DNA from: an uncultured Rhodopila sp.
Lineage (GTDB): Bacteria > Pseudomonadota > Alphaproteobacteria > Acetobacterales > Acetobacteraceae
Assembly (NCBI GenBank): GCA_903851415.1
Contig: CAINOE010000086.1
Coordinates: forward strand, 1-64,000
DNA: 64,000 bases
Direction of reading: 5' to 3'
The notes beneath the pieces were generated by a model. The model was not told the origin of the DNA. It made no database searches and worked only from the letters and a program-made list of their open reading frames with translations. Shown piece after piece: positions 45,183 through 57,392 of this stretch. Numbering within the stretch: the stretch's first letter is position 1; each line of letters begins with the position of its first letter. The translations under genes were made by a program, and so were the position numbers.

Positions 45183-47414
45183 ATGTCCATGACCATCCAC
45201 GTTGGAAGCCCGCGCCGCCGCGTCGACGGCCGCCTGAAGGTCACCGGCGCCGCGCGCTATGCCGGCGAGGTCGCCGCCCCGGGCCTGCTGCACGGTTACG
45301 TGGTGTCAGGCACGATCGCCAGGGGCCGGATCGCCTGGATCGATACCGCGGCGGCCGAAGCCGTGCCGGGCGTGGTGAAAGTCTTCACCCACGCCAACCG
45401 GCCACGCGTTCCGGCGGGCGATTCCGGCTACCAGGATATGGTCGCCCCGCCCGGTCAGCCGTTCCGCCCGCTGTTCAACGATCGCATCCTGTATAGTGGC
45501 CAGCCGGTCGCGCTGGTCGTCGCGGAGGATTTCGCCACTGCCCGCTACGCCGCGTCACTGGTGGATGTGCGGGTCGACGCGGAGCCGCACGAAACCGATC
45601 TCGATCGCGCCCGCGAAACGGCCTATGTTCCACCAAAGAAGCGGGATGGCATCGCGCCGCCGCCGGAACCGCGCGGGAAAGCGGACGAAGCCTTCACGGC
45701 CTCGCCGGTGCGGGTGGAGAACGAGTATCGGATTGCCAGCGAACATCACAACCCGATGGAGCCGCATGCGTCGACGGTGGTGTGGGAGAGGGACCGCCGG
45801 ATCACCGTCTATGACAAGATCCAGGGCGTGAATAACAGCCGCGACTACATCACGTCGGTATTCGGCCTGTCGCCGGAAGATGTGCGGGTGATCAGCCCGT
45901 TCGTCGGCGGCGCGTTCGGCATCGGACTGCGGCCGCAATATCAGTTATTCCTGGCGGTGATGGCGGCGCTGGACCTGAAACGATCCGTCCGCGTCGAACT
46001 GACCCGGGAGCAGATGTTCACCTTCGGGTATCGGCCCGGAACGATCAATTCCGTCGCCGCCGCCGCCAATCCGGACGGCAAACTGCGGGCGATCCGGCAC
46101 GAAGCCGTTGCCGGCACCTCCAGTTTCGAGGACTATCAGGAAGTCGTCGTCAACTGGTCCGGCCTGTTGTATCACTGTGACAACGTCGCGTTGAACTACA
46201 GGATCGCCAAGATTGACACCTATACCCCGGCCGATATGCGGGCTCCCGGCGCGCCGCTGGGCGTGTTCGCAATCGAATCGGCCATCGACGAACTGTCGTA
46301 CGCGCTGAACATAGATCCTCTGGAGTTACGGCTTAACAACTACGCGGACACGGACGAGAACGAAGGCAAGCCGTTCACCAGCCGCGAACTGCGCGCCGCC
46401 TGCCGGGAGGCAGCCGATCGTTTCGGTTGGGCGGAACGGCGGCCGGAGCCGCGGTCGATGCGGGAAGGCCGCGAACTTATCGGCTGGGGCATGGCCACCG
46501 GCATCTGGGAAGCGCTGATGATGCCGCACAGCGCCCGCGCCACCCTGACGGCCGACGGCAAGCTGGAGATCGGCTGCGCCACCGCCGATATCGGCACCGG
46601 CACCTACACGATCCTGACGCAGATCGCCGCTGACTCATTGGGTTTGCGAATGGAGAACGTCACCACGCGCCTGGGCGATACCTCGCTGCCGGAAGCGCCG
46701 GTGGAGGGCGGTTCCTGGACCGCCGCCTCGGCCGGGTCGGCTGTCTATCTGGCCTGCGAGAAGGTCCGGCAGACGCTGTTCCGGCACGCCCGCGGGATGG
46801 ACGCATCGCCGCTGGCGAACGCCAGCTTCGAGCATGTCCGGTTCCGCGACGGGAGGATCGAACTGCGAACCGCCTCGCCGGAGGGCGTCTCGATCATTGA
46901 CGTGATGCGCGCCGCCGGGCTCGACCGCATCGAGGAACAGGAAACCGCCGCGCCCAACGCAGAAACGAAGGAGAAATTCTCCCAGTATACCCACTCCGCG
47001 GTGTTCGCCGAGGTGCGGGTGGACGAGCAGCTCGGCGTGGTGCGCGTGACGCGCATCGTTGACGCGGTGGCGGCAGGAAAGATCATCAACCCGATGACGG
47101 CGCGCAGCCAGATCATCGGCGGCGTGGTATTCGGGATCGGAATGGCGCTGCACGAAGAGTCGATGCTGGATCACAATCTCGGCCGCTTCATGAACCGCAA
47201 TCTCGCCGAATACCACGTGCCGGCGAACGCCGATGTGCCGGAGATCGAGGTGATCTTCGTGGACGAGCACGATGACAAAGCCAACCCACTCGGCGTCAAA
47301 GGCCTCGGCGAGATCGGCATTGTCGGCACCGCTGCGGCGATCGCCAACGCCATCTTCCATGCCACGGGCAAGCGGGTCCGATCGCTGCCGATAACGATCG
47401 ACAAGCTGATGTAG
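45183..47414 (+). CDS. paoC: Molybdenum hydroxylase catalytic subunit (PaoC/YagR-like)
   Basis: This is a 743-residue molybdopterin-cytosine-dinucleotide subunit. It has RVDGRLKVTGAARYAGEV at the start, FVGGAFGIGLRPQYQLF near 240, and the catalytic glutamate in LGVKGLGEIGIVG near 705. Length and subunit order match the aldehyde oxidoreductase PaoABC, which oxidises aldehydes to acids. An AGGAG site precedes the ATG by 8 bases. Xanthine-dehydrogenase activity is less likely given the PaoB-type FAD subunit. The exact substrate is unknown. Confidence 0.92.
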   Translation: MSMTIHVGSPRRRVDGRLKVTGAARYAGEVAAPGLLHGYVVSGTIARGRIAWIDTAAAEAVPGVVKVFTHANRPRVPAGDSGYQDMVAPPGQPFRPLFNDRILYSGQPVALVVAEDFATARYAASLVDVRVDAEPHETDLDRARETAYVPPKKRDGIAPPPEPRGKADEAFTASPVRVENEYRIASEHHNPMEPHASTVVWERDRRITVYDKIQGVNNSRDYITSVFGLSPEDVRVISPFVGGAFGIGLRPQYQLFLAVMAALDLKRSVRVELTREQMFTFGYRPGTINSVAAAANPDGKLRAIRHEAVAGTSSFEDYQEVVVNWSGLLYHCDNVALNYRIAKIDTYTPADMRAPGAPLGVFAIESAIDELSYALNIDPLELRLNNYADTDENEGKPFTSRELRAACREAADRFGWAERRPEPRSMREGRELIGWGMATGIWEALMMPHSARATLTADGKLEIGCATADIGTGTYTILTQIAADSLGLRMENVTTRLGDTSLPEAPVEGGSWTAASAGSAVYLACEKVRQTLFRHARGMDASPLANASFEHVRFRDGRIELRTASPEGVSIIDVMRAAGLDRIEEQETAAPNAETKEKFSQYTHSAVFAEVRVDEQLGVVRVTRIVDAVAAGKIINPMTARSQIIGGVVFGIGMALHEESMLDHNLGRFMNRNLAEYHVPANADVPEIEVIFVDEHDDKANPLGVKGLGEIGIVGTAAAIANAIFHATGKRVRSLPITIDKLM

Positions 47415-47415
47415 G

Positions 47416-47651
47416 TCAGGTTCGCGGGTTGTACAGCATCAGGGCGAGCACGTCCGCCTGCTCCCCGGGGTCGGTGCGGCCGAAGGCGGCGATGGCTATT
47501 TCTGCGAATTCCACAAGCTTTAGAGAGGATAACGGCCAGACGTTTCGGTCCAGTCTTCGCCCTCACACGCCTCGACATTCTTCGCGCCCGCCACCGCGGC
47601 CGCGGCGTCGCGGCCGATCTGCTCCCGGTCGAGGTCAATGGGGTAATCCAT
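47416..47651 (-). pseudogene. Small hypothetical gene, probably frameshifted
   Basis: On the minus strand a 43-residue frame (starting MDYPIDLDREQIGRDA, stop at 47520) is followed by a coding-like stretch one frame over (LVEFAEIAIAAFGRTDPGEQ, then ALMLYNPRT, stop at 47416). The two parts read like one protein of about 78 residues broken by a one-base shift. No family is recognised and the ribosome site is weak. Confidence 0.35.
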
Positions 47652-47682
47652 GGCGTTATTTTGGGCAGTCCCCCCGGTAGCG

Positions 47683-49161
47683 TCAAGAAAAGTCCGCCGC
47701 CGGGGGCGCCCCGGACGCCGGCCGCACCCGCCAGGACGGCGCCTTCACCACCCGCAGCAGCCCCGCCGCGCTCGACAGGCTGTGCACCGAGCGCCGCGCC
47801 TCCAGCAACAGGTGACGCAGCAGCAGCCTGTCGGTGGTGCCGGCGGCTTCCTCCACCAATGTCAGCCGGTGCAGCGAATACAGCCCGACGACGGCCGCGA
47901 TCCCGAACAGGAACGTCAGCGCGTGCAGGTCGAGCAGTGGCACCGTCAAGGTCGAACCACCGCCCTTCCAGGTGAACGCCAAACTCAGATCGTGCCGCGC
48001 GAAGAAATCCGCGCACAACCCGCCGATGATCGGCGCGGCCGAGGCGCAGGTCGCGCTGACCACGCTGTTCGCCGCCAGATAGGCCGTCGCCTGGCCGCCC
48101 GGCGACAGTTTCATCGCAATATTGCCCGACGCGAGCGCCACCCCCGCCGTGGCGATCCCCATCAGCATGTGGTTTCCCAGCAGCAGCCAGAATACCCATG
48201 GCTTGACCCAGGCCAGCCCGGTCAGCGTCCACGCCAGCGTGCACAACAGAAACATCGGCGCGGCGATGCCCAATACCGCCTTGTTGCTGAACCGGTCGAT
48301 CAGGCCGCCCCAGATGCCAAGGGCGGCAAGGTTGCTGAGCTGACTTGCCGTCGTCAGCACGATGACCGTGGTCATCGTGTACCCGAGCGTCTTCAGCATG
48401 TACACCGCGAAAAACGGCGAGGCGAGGTTGGCGGCGAAGTTCCAGGACGCCAGGAACGCCATCAGCCGGCGGAAGTTGCCGTCCCGGAACGGAGTCGCCA
48501 GCAATGCACGGGCGCGGTGCCGTTCCGCCGCCGGCGGCATCCTCTGGTCCGGCGTGATCGACAGCAGCCAGACGCCGAAAAAGCCGATCGCGGCGCTGAA
48601 CAGGAACAGGCAGGTGTAGACGGTGGACGGGTGGTGCCCGGGCACCAGCGTCTTCCACCGGTCGATCAGCAACCCGCAGCCCAGCGCCAGCGCGGTGGCC
48701 AATGCTGTCGTCGCGGCCGCGCGGCGGCCGAAGAAGCGGCCGAACTCGGCTTCGGGCACCAGGTCGCGCATCCAGGAGTTCCACGAGCAGCCGGCAATGG
48801 CCGCCATCGCCTGGTAGCAGGCGATCGAGGCGAGCAGCAGGATGATGCCGTAGTCTCGCGGCAGGAACGGCGCCATCGCCGCGGCGATCAGGAACGTCCT
48901 TCCGATGGCGGCGGACCATGTGCAGATGGCGCGCCGGGTGCGCAGGCGCTCGACCAGGACGACCGCGGGCAGTTGCAGGAACTGCACGGCGAACGGCACC
49001 GCCGCCAGCACACCGATGGCGGCGTTGCTGGCGCCGAGATTGACCAGGAAGCCGGTGAGGAACACGCCCGTTGTCAGCGTGCCCATCGCCTCGCTGGCGA
49101 GCGCGTCATACAGCACGAGGCGGAATGTTCTGGCCGCCGGGGTGGGCGAGTAAAGGCTCAT
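47683..49161 (-). CDS. Major facilitator superfamily transporter
   Basis: This is a 492-residue protein with about twelve hydrophobic segments. Paired halves are separated near residue 230 by a basic loop (PPAAERHRARALLATPF). The segment GALGIWGGLIDRFSNKAVLG-like (LAALGIWGGLIDRFSNK) is the typical MFS loop between helices. The C-terminus is a soluble tail of about 60 residues. It stands alone and its substrate cannot be told from sequence. It is about 20 kb from the biosynthetic cluster. Confidence 0.87.
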   Translation of the reverse strand: MSLYSPTPAARTFRLVLYDALASEAMGTLTTGVFLTGFLVNLGASNAAIGVLAAVPFAVQFLQLPAVVLVERLRTRRAICTWSAAIGRTFLIAAAMAPFLPRDYGIILLLASIACYQAMAAIAGCSWNSWMRDLVPEAEFGRFFGRRAAATTALATALALGCGLLIDRWKTLVPGHHPSTVYTCLFLFSAAIGFFGVWLLSITPDQRMPPAAERHRARALLATPFRDGNFRRLMAFLASWNFAANLASPFFAVYMLKTLGYTMTTVIVLTTASQLSNLAALGIWGGLIDRFSNKAVLGIAAPMFLLCTLAWTLTGLAWVKPWVFWLLLGNHMLMGIATAGVALASGNIAMKLSPGGQATAYLAANSVVSATCASAAPIIGGLCADFFARHDLSLAFTWKGGGSTLTVPLLDLHALTFLFGIAAVVGLYSLHRLTLVEEAAGTTDRLLLRHLLLEARRSVHSLSSAAGLLRVVKAPSWRVRPASGAPPAADFS

Positions 49162-49244
49162 GCAGTCGGGTCCGTGATGCGAGGGACTGCCGGTTTATCC
49201 CGTTTTCACGCGCATGGCTCCCGGTTTCGGTTCCGCGTCCGGCT

Positions 49245-51543
<2,299 letters not shown>

Positions 51544-51547
<4 letters not shown>

Positions 51548-51936
51548 GTGTCTCCAAATGCGCTCTTGATTACGGGCATAATAGGACTTTCGTTCTCCAG
51601 CCACTCATCAGCCATTCTAGTAATAAATCCTACAGGATCACTTGGCCAATCGTTATCTAATAGAATATGTTTATTAGACTCCAATATATTTCTTAAACTA
51701 GATTCATGATATGCGTAAACTGCACCGGATTTTATACAACAGACCTCCGGACCAAACACCAAGCTTTTCGATCCAGATTTGCTTATAAGAGATTCATATT
51801 TGGTGACTTCTATTCCGATTACCCTATTAATCGTATTGATCGGCAGATAGCTAACGGGCTTTTCGGGTCCAACCCGAAGGTGGTTTTCCAAAATCCGCCG
51901 AGCATCTTCGTTCATAAATGTAGCGCCGTCAGACAT
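51544..51936 (-). CDS. Putative immunity protein for the Rhs tip
   Basis: This is a 130-residue protein from the ATG at 51936, preceded by GGAG at 5 bases; a GTG at 51942 would overlap the Rhs stop. Its DNA is clearly AT-richer than the surroundings. The protein is soluble and acidic at the end (DNDWPSDPVGFITRMADEWL). It shows no family I recognise. Its position straight after an Rhs C-terminal tip, coupled by overlap or close spacing, is the classic place for an immunity gene. Confidence 0.55.
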
Positions 51937-51938
51937 GT

Positions 51939-52991
51939 TCACTCCGCCGGCCCAATAGGCCGTATAATCTTGCGACCGTTCTCAAGGAGAATGGGAGGTC
52001 CGCCATTCTTCAGCCTATCATTGCATGTAGGACAGAGCGGGGATACCACACCGCCGGTCGGCGCTCCACACTCAACATTCTGGCAATTCAGTGTAGGAGT
52101 TCTCGCAGCCAACTGCACATCGCCAGTGTTCGATGGAGTTGCTGACTGTCCATCCGGACCAGAGGCCCCCAATTGCGCCGTCGGCTGGTAGCTGACCGAT
52201 TGCACAATCGGAGCTGTCCCCGTCGTCTGGTAAACAGCAGACTGGGTCGCCCCCGCGCCCGTCACGGTCTGTACTGGGATAAGGGAATTGCTCGGGCTGG
52301 CATTGCCGCACTGCGCGCTTTCGCACAGCCCCAACGGATCCGTCAGGTTCAGCGGATCCCCGCCCGCATAGGCATAAACATTCAGCCCCGGCTTCTGCCC
52401 CAGCGGGTCGGGGCTGACGAACCGGCCCATCCGCGGATCGTAATACCGCGCCCGGACGTAGTACAGCCCCGTCTCGGCGTCATACCGGTAGCCGCCGTAG
52501 CCAAAACCCGTCGCCGCCAGCGTCGCGCTCTGCCCTCACTGGTCATACTTGTATTGCCCCGTCAGCGCCCCGGCCGACGATGCCGCCACTGAACCCAGCC
52601 GGTCCGTATGGTTGAACGCCGCCACCGGGTTGGCCCCGCTGCTGTAGGTCAGCACCGCCGCCGGGGCGAGGTGCAGCGCGTCGAACGCGTTCTCCCGCAG
52701 GGTCAGCTTGCTGACCCCGTCATACTCGTCGACCTCGTTGTTGGCGGCGTCCGGCAGATAGATCGTCACCGCGCCGGAGCTTGCCGTCTTCGAGTAGCGC
52801 CGCCCGAGCGGGTCGTAGCGATAGGTCCACATCACCCCGCCCACGGTCGCGGTCAGGATCCGCCCCTCGCCCTCGGCGTCGTAGGTGTAGCTGCGAGTCC
52901 CGTCGCCGGTGAGGTTGCCGTTGGCGTCGTAGGCATAGGTCGCCGAGGCGCTGCCGGTCTCCGCCGTCAGTGCCGCCAAATCAGGCTTGCG
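51939..52991 (-). pseudogene. Rhs/YD-repeat C-terminal fragment with nonsense codon
   Basis: The frame begins inside the YD repeats (TYAYDANGNLTGDGTRSYTY, YRYDPLGRRYSK) and has DRLGSVAASSAGALTGQYKYD. It is cut by a TGA at 52536-52538. The same frame goes on with GFGYGGYRYDAETGLYYVRA, then YYDPRMGRFVSPDPLG and DPLGL, the Rhs core end. A variable tip of about 125 residues follows, with CQNVECG and LCPTC. The nonsense codon sits where YDQWG would be natural. The N-terminal shell is absent. The region after the TGA has an internal ATG (52430). Confidence 0.8.
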
Positions 52992-53177
52992 TGATGAGAT
53001 CGGCAGCACGAAAACCACCCGGTCACCGCCCTCTGCCACCGTTGTCAGGACCACCGCGCACGGACGGTCCTTTACCGCCTCCTCGCGGCCAGCGTCATGC
53101 TCCTTCGTCCACAGATAAGCATAGCGGATGACTTCACCCGGCCGAGGCCCCGCAACCTCAGCGCGCCTCGAAGTCAT
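52992..53177 (-). pseudogene. MazF/PemK-like toxin N-terminal fragment fused to Rhs sequence
   Basis: In the same frame as the Rhs fragment, about 62 residues precede it: PRPGEVIRYAYLWTKEHDAG, REEAVKDRPCAVVL and DRVVFVLPIS. This matches, from memory, PemK/MazF-like growth inhibitors (VIRYAYLW..EH..GREE..KDRPC.VVL). The toxin pattern stops at VLPIS and Rhs sequence begins, a join with no frame loss. The fragment starts within the end of the antitoxin gene. Confidence 0.6.
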
Positions 53178-53430
53178 ACCGCGCAGCCTCCTCCGGCGGC
53201 TCGGTGGCAGCCAAAGCCTCAAGCGTCGCATCGTCCAGCATCTCGACCCGTATCGCCTGGCGGTCTCGCCGCTTGAGCCGCCGGTATTCCTCGAATGACA
53301 TCAGCACGGCAACCGGTAGCCCGTTATCCGTTACCGTAACAGGCTCAGTCCGCGCTCGCTGCTGCAACGCAGAGAAATCGCGCTGCGCTTCCGCTGTGGA
53401 CACTGTTGCCGCCGGTTCCGCAGAAGCCAT
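53158..53430 (-). CDS. Phd/YefM-type antitoxin (partner of the MazF-like fragment)
   Basis: This is a 90-residue protein with VSTAEAQRDFSALQQRARTE and VTVTDNGLPVAVLMSFEEYR, the DNA-binding half of the Phd/YefM family, and an acidic C-terminus (ATEPPEEAARYDFEAR). The downstream toxin-like frame overlaps its end by about 20 bases, the usual antitoxin-toxin order. Because the toxin is truncated, the antitoxin is probably an orphan. Confidence 0.82.
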   Translation of the reverse strand: MASAEPAATVSTAEAQRDFSALQQRARTEPVTVTDNGLPVAVLMSFEEYRRLKRRDRQAIRVEMLDDATLEALAATEPPEEAARYDFEAR

Positions 53431-53523
53431 GATCGGGTCGCCTTATGAAGCCGCAAACTGACGCGAAAGATCGTCTCGTCTCAACACAGGATCAAGGCTA
53501 CCGCAGCGGCCGGCGAACCCACA

Positions 53524-53557
53524 AACGAAAACGGCCCCGGAGTCTCCCCCGGGGCCG
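53524..53557 (-). terminator. Rho-independent terminator of the H+-pyrophosphatase gene
   Basis: A perfect 9-bp stem, CGGCCCCGG (53532-53540) with CCGGGGCCG (53549-53557), has an 8-base loop. On the minus strand it is followed by TTTTCGTTTG. It lies 30 bases after the pyrophosphatase stop. Confidence 0.85.
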
Positions 53558-53586
53558 CTTCCACGTTCAGACCAACCCGAACCAGC

Positions 53587-55686
53587 CTACTTCAGCAGGT
53601 TCGCCAAAACCGCCAGCAGCAGTAGAGCCACAATGTTGGTGATCTTGATCATCGGGTTCACCGCCGGACCAGCGGTATCCTTGTACGGGTCGCCCACGGT
53701 ATCACCGGTCACCGCGGACTTGTGCGCCTCGGATCCCTTGCCACCGAAGTTACCCTCCTCGATATACTTCTTCGCGTTGTCCCACGCGCCGCCGCCCGAG
53801 GTCATCGAGATCGCGACGAACAACCCTGTCACGATCGTCCCCAGCAGCATCGCACCCAGCGACGCGAACGCCGCCGCGCGCCCGGCAATGACAGCGATCA
53901 CGATCCACAGTACAATCGGCGCGCCGACCGGCAGCAGCGACGGCAGGATCATCTCCTTGATCGCGGCCTTGGTCAGCAGGTCAACCGCCCTGCCGTATTC
54001 CGGCTTGCCAGTGCCTTCCATGATGCCCGGGATCTCCCGGAACTGGCGGCGAACTTCCACAACCACCGAGCCGGCAGCGCGGCCCACCGCGGTCATGCCC
54101 ATCGAGCCGAACAGGTACGGCAGCAGGCCGCCGATGAACAACCCGACGACCACGTACGGGTTTTGCAACGTGAAATCGACGGTCAGCTTCGGGAAGTAAT
54201 GCGCCAGATCCTGGGTATAGGCCGCGAACAGCACCAGCGAGGCCAGGCCGGCCGAACCGATCGCATAGCCCTTGGTCACCGCCTTGGTGGTGTTGCCGAC
54301 GGCATCCAGAGCATCCGTCGTCACCCGCACTTCCTGCGGAAGATCGGCCATCTGGGCGATGCCGCCGGCATTGTCCGTCACCGGACCGTATGCATCCAGC
54401 GCCACGATCACGCCGGCCAGGGACAGCATTGTCGTCGCGGCAACCGCGATGCCGAACAGGCCCGCGATCATGGAGGTGAAGATGATGCCGACGCTGATGA
54501 CCACGACCGGCAGCGCCGTCGCTTCCATCGAGATCGCCAGCCCCTGAATCACGTTGGTGCCGTGACCGGTGGTGGAGCTTTGCGCGATCGACCGCACCGG
54601 CCGGTACTCGGTCGATGTGTAATATTCAGTGATCCAGACGATCAGCCCCGTAACGATCAGGCCGATAAGCGCGCAGATGAACAACTCGAAGCCGTTGACC
54701 GATCCGCCCGCTGTCAGAGTCAGCGGGGTGAACAGGCCGGCGGTGAAGATGATGACGAACAGGATGCCGACAACCGACGCGCCGCCGGTCACCAGCAGGC
54801 CGCGGTACAGCGCCTTCATGATCCCGTTATCCGGACCCAGCTTGACGTAATAGGTGCCGAGGATAGAGGTCAGGATGCAGACCGCGCAAATGCCGAGCGG
54901 CAGCAGCAGCAGCTCGTCGCGCACCACGCCGGTGAACAGGATCGCCGCCAGCAGCATGGTGGCCACAATGGTCACCGCGTAAGTCTCGAACAGGTCGGCT
55001 GCCATACCGGCGCAGTCGCCGACATTGTCGCCCACGTTGTCCGCGATCACGGCCGGGTTGCGGGGGTCGTCCTCCGGGATCCCCGCTTCGACCTTCCCTA
55101 CCAGATCGGCGCCCACGTCGGCGCCCTTCGTGAAGATGCCGCCGCCGAGGCGGGCGAAGATGGAAATCAATGATCCGCCGAAGCCGAGCGCGACCATCGC
55201 CTCCAGCACCGGACGCACATCGGCGTCCGGCCCGATGCCCTGGCGCAGATAGAAGTAATAGCCGGCCACGCCCAACAGGCCGAGGCCGACAACCAGCAGG
55301 CCGGTGATGGCGCCCGCCTTGAAGGCGACGTCGAGACCGGCGGCGAGGCCGCGCTTGGATGCCTCCGCGGTGCGCACATTGGCGCGGACCGAGACATTCA
55401 TGCCGATGAAGCCGGTCGCGGCCGACAGGACCGCGCCGATGAAAAAGCCAATGGCGGTGTGAAGGCCCAGGAACAGCTCCAGAATGATCATGATGACCAC
55501 GCCGACAAGGCCAATCGTTAGATATTGCCGGTTCAGGTAGGCGCGGGCGCCTTCCTGTACGGCCGCGGCAATTTCTTGCATGCGGGCCGTTCCGGCGTCC
55601 GCGGCAAGTACATGCCGAGTAGTGATGAGACCATACACCAGGGCCGCAAGGCCGCAGGCGATGATCAGGATTTGCGCCGCACTCAT
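53587..55686 (-). CDS. hppA: Membrane-bound proton-translocating pyrophosphatase, K+-independent type
   Basis: This is a 699-residue protein with about 15-16 membrane segments. The catalytic loop reads [20 protein letters not shown], then [20 protein letters not shown] (near residues 185-230). The motif [18 protein letters not shown], with Lys and Thr in place of Ala and Gly, marks the K+-independent subclass. It couples pyrophosphate hydrolysis to proton pumping across the cytoplasmic membrane. A terminator follows the gene. Confidence 0.96.
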   Translation of the reverse strand: MSAAQILIIACGLAALVYGLITTRHVLAADAGTARMQEIAAAVQEGARAYLNRQYLTIGLVGVVIMIILELFLGLHTAIGFFIGAVLSAATGFIGMNVSVRANVRTAEASKRGLAAGLDVAFKAGAITGLLVVGLGLLGVAGYYFYLRQGIGPDADVRPVLEAMVALGFGGSLISIFARLGGGIFTKGADVGADLVGKVEAGIPEDDPRNPAVIADNVGDNVGDCAGMAADLFETYAVTIVATMLLAAILFTGVVRDELLLLPLGICAVCILTSILGTYYVKLGPDNGIMKALYRGLLVTGGASVVGILFVIIFTAGLFTPLTLTAGGSVNGFELFICALIGLIVTGLIVWITEYYTSTEYRPVRSIAQSSTTGHGTNVIQGLAISMEATALPVVVISVGIIFTSMIAGLFGIAVAATTMLSLAGVIVALDAYGPVTDNAGGIAQMADLPQEVRVTTDALDAVGNTTKAVTKGYAIGSAGLASLVLFAAYTQDLAHYFPKLTVDFTLQNPYVVVGLFIGGLLPYLFGSMGMTAVGRAAGSVVVEVRRQFREIPGIMEGTGKPEYGRAVDLLTKAAIKEMILPSLLPVGAPIVLWIVIAVIAGRAAAFASLGAMLLGTIVTGLFVAISMTSGGGAWDNAKKYIEEGNFGGKGSEAHKSAVTGDTVGDPYKDTAGPAVNPMIKITNIVALLLLAVLANLLK

Positions 55687-55944
55687 TTCGGGTTTACCCC
55701 TTCCTCGTTATTCGGTAGGCGCCCATCCCCGAAGCACTCCATATTCTGGCGCCACGGTCGCGGCATATGCCAGATGCGTGACGGTCCGGCAATCGGCCAA
55801 GGTTTTCCCCGACGGGCAGCGGCGTTGTCCCGTACGCAACCGTATTCGATGTTTGTCCGCATCTTTTGAATGGTCCGCCGGCCCGATTGCGCGCTTGAAA
55901 TCTGGCAAAGCGGGGTGCAGCGGGACTAGAAGGAGGCCGCGCAA

Positions 55945-57381
55945 TTGGATGAGGTCATGACCGAACACCGTATCGTTCCCGTTATCCTGTCCGGCGGTTC
56001 CGGCACGCGGCTCTGGCCGGTCTCGCGGGAGAGCTTTCCCAAGCAGCTCTGGCCCTTGGTGTCGGATCGGACGCTGATGCAGGAAACCGCCCTGCGTGCC
56101 GATGGCGCGGGTTTCGCGCCGCCGATTGTGGTGTGCAACAATGAACACCGGTTCCTGATCGCCGAGCAGTTGCGCGACGCCGGCATCCGGAACGCCCGCA
56201 TCGTGCTGGAGCCGGTGGGCCGCAACAGCGCGCCGGCGATCGCCGCCGCCGCTGTGCTGGTCGCGGAGGAGGATCCGGATGCCGTGCTGTGGATGATGGC
56301 GGCGGACGCCTCGATCACGGACACGGCCGCGTTGCAGGCCGCGCTTGAGGCCGCCGCGACGGCGGCCCGCGACGGCTATGTGGTGACCTTCGGCATGCAG
56401 CCGACGGCGCCGGAAACCGGCTATGGCTACATCGAAATCGGCGACCCTCTGGCCGGCGCCGATGGTGTGTACGACGTCGCCCGCTTCCTGGAGAAGCCGG
56501 ACCCCGAGACCGCGGCCCGGTTGGTCTCCACCGGCCGGCACCTGTGGAATTCCGGCATGTTCGTCTTCACGGCGCGCACCCTGCTGCGGGAATTGGAGGC
56601 TCATGCGCCCGCCGTCCTCCCGCCTGTGCGGCAGGCGGTCGCCGAACGGCAGAACGATCTCGATTTCATCCGGCTCGGGGTGGATGCGTTCAAGGCGTGC
56701 CCGTCGATCAGCATCGACTACGCGGTGGCGGAGCGCACCGGCCGCGCGGCGGTGGTGCCGGCCAAACTGGGCTGGTCTGACGTGGGGAGCTGGAGCGCGC
56801 TGTGGGATCTGGGTGAAAAGGACGCAGCCGGCAATGTCGCGCTTGGCGATGTCCTGCTGGAGGGCGCGGAGGACTGCTACGTCCGCAGCGACGGGATGCT
56901 GGCCGCGGTCGTCGGCCTGAAGGACGTCGTGGTGGTGGTGACCAAGGACGCGGTGCTGGCGATGCACCGCAGCCAGGCTCAGGATGTCAAGAAGATCGTT
57001 GATCGCCTGAAGGCCGCGCGCCGGCCGGAAGCCGTGGCTCACAACCGCATGTATCGGCCCTGGGGCTATTACGAGACCCTGTTCCTGGGTGAGCGGTGCC
57101 AGGTGAAACGCATCGTGGTCAACCCGGGCCGCCGGATTTCGCTGCAAAGCCATTTCCATCGCGCCGAGCACTGGGTCGTGGTGAACGGCACCGCCCGGGT
57201 AACGCGCGATGCGGAAACGCTGCTCGTGGCGGAGGACGAAAGCGTCTATCTGCCGCTCGGCTGCGTCCACCGCCTGGAGAACCCCGGGAAGATCCCGCTG
57301 ACACTGATCGAGGTGCAGTCGGGCGCGTATCTCGGGGAAGACGATATCGTCCGCCTAGAGGATACGTATGGGCGGGCCTGA
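55945..57381 (+). CDS. manC: Mannose-1-phosphate guanylyltransferase/mannose-6-phosphate isomerase
   Basis: This is a 478-residue bifunctional enzyme. The nucleotidyltransferase part starts PVILSGGSGTRLWPVSRESF (near residues 12-31), and the C-terminal cupin isomerase part has NPGRRISLQSHFHRAEHWVV (near 393-412). It makes GDP-mannose for surface polysaccharides. The TTG at 55945 is preferred because AGGAGG lies exactly 8 bases upstream; the ATG at 55957 would be 20 bases from it. No polysaccharide genes adjoin it. Confidence 0.94.
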   Translation: MDEVMTEHRIVPVILSGGSGTRLWPVSRESFPKQLWPLVSDRTLMQETALRADGAGFAPPIVVCNNEHRFLIAEQLRDAGIRNARIVLEPVGRNSAPAIAAAAVLVAEEDPDAVLWMMAADASITDTAALQAALEAAATAARDGYVVTFGMQPTAPETGYGYIEIGDPLAGADGVYDVARFLEKPDPETAARLVSTGRHLWNSGMFVFTARTLLRELEAHAPAVLPPVRQAVAERQNDLDFIRLGVDAFKACPSISIDYAVAERTGRAAVVPAKLGWSDVGSWSALWDLGEKDAAGNVALGDVLLEGAEDCYVRSDGMLAAVVGLKDVVVVVTKDAVLAMHRSQAQDVKKIVDRLKAARRPEAVAHNRMYRPWGYYETLFLGERCQVKRIVVNPGRRISLQSHFHRAEHWVVVNGTARVTRDAETLLVAEDESVYLPLGCVHRLENPGKIPLTLIEVQSGAYLGEDDIVRLEDTYGRA

Positions 57382-57392
57382 CTTTTTCTGCT

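Noticed and set aside
47683-49161. MFS transporter as exporter of the cluster product
   Set aside because: It is about 21 kb from the cluster, past conjugative remnants and housekeeping operons, with no shared regulation visible.
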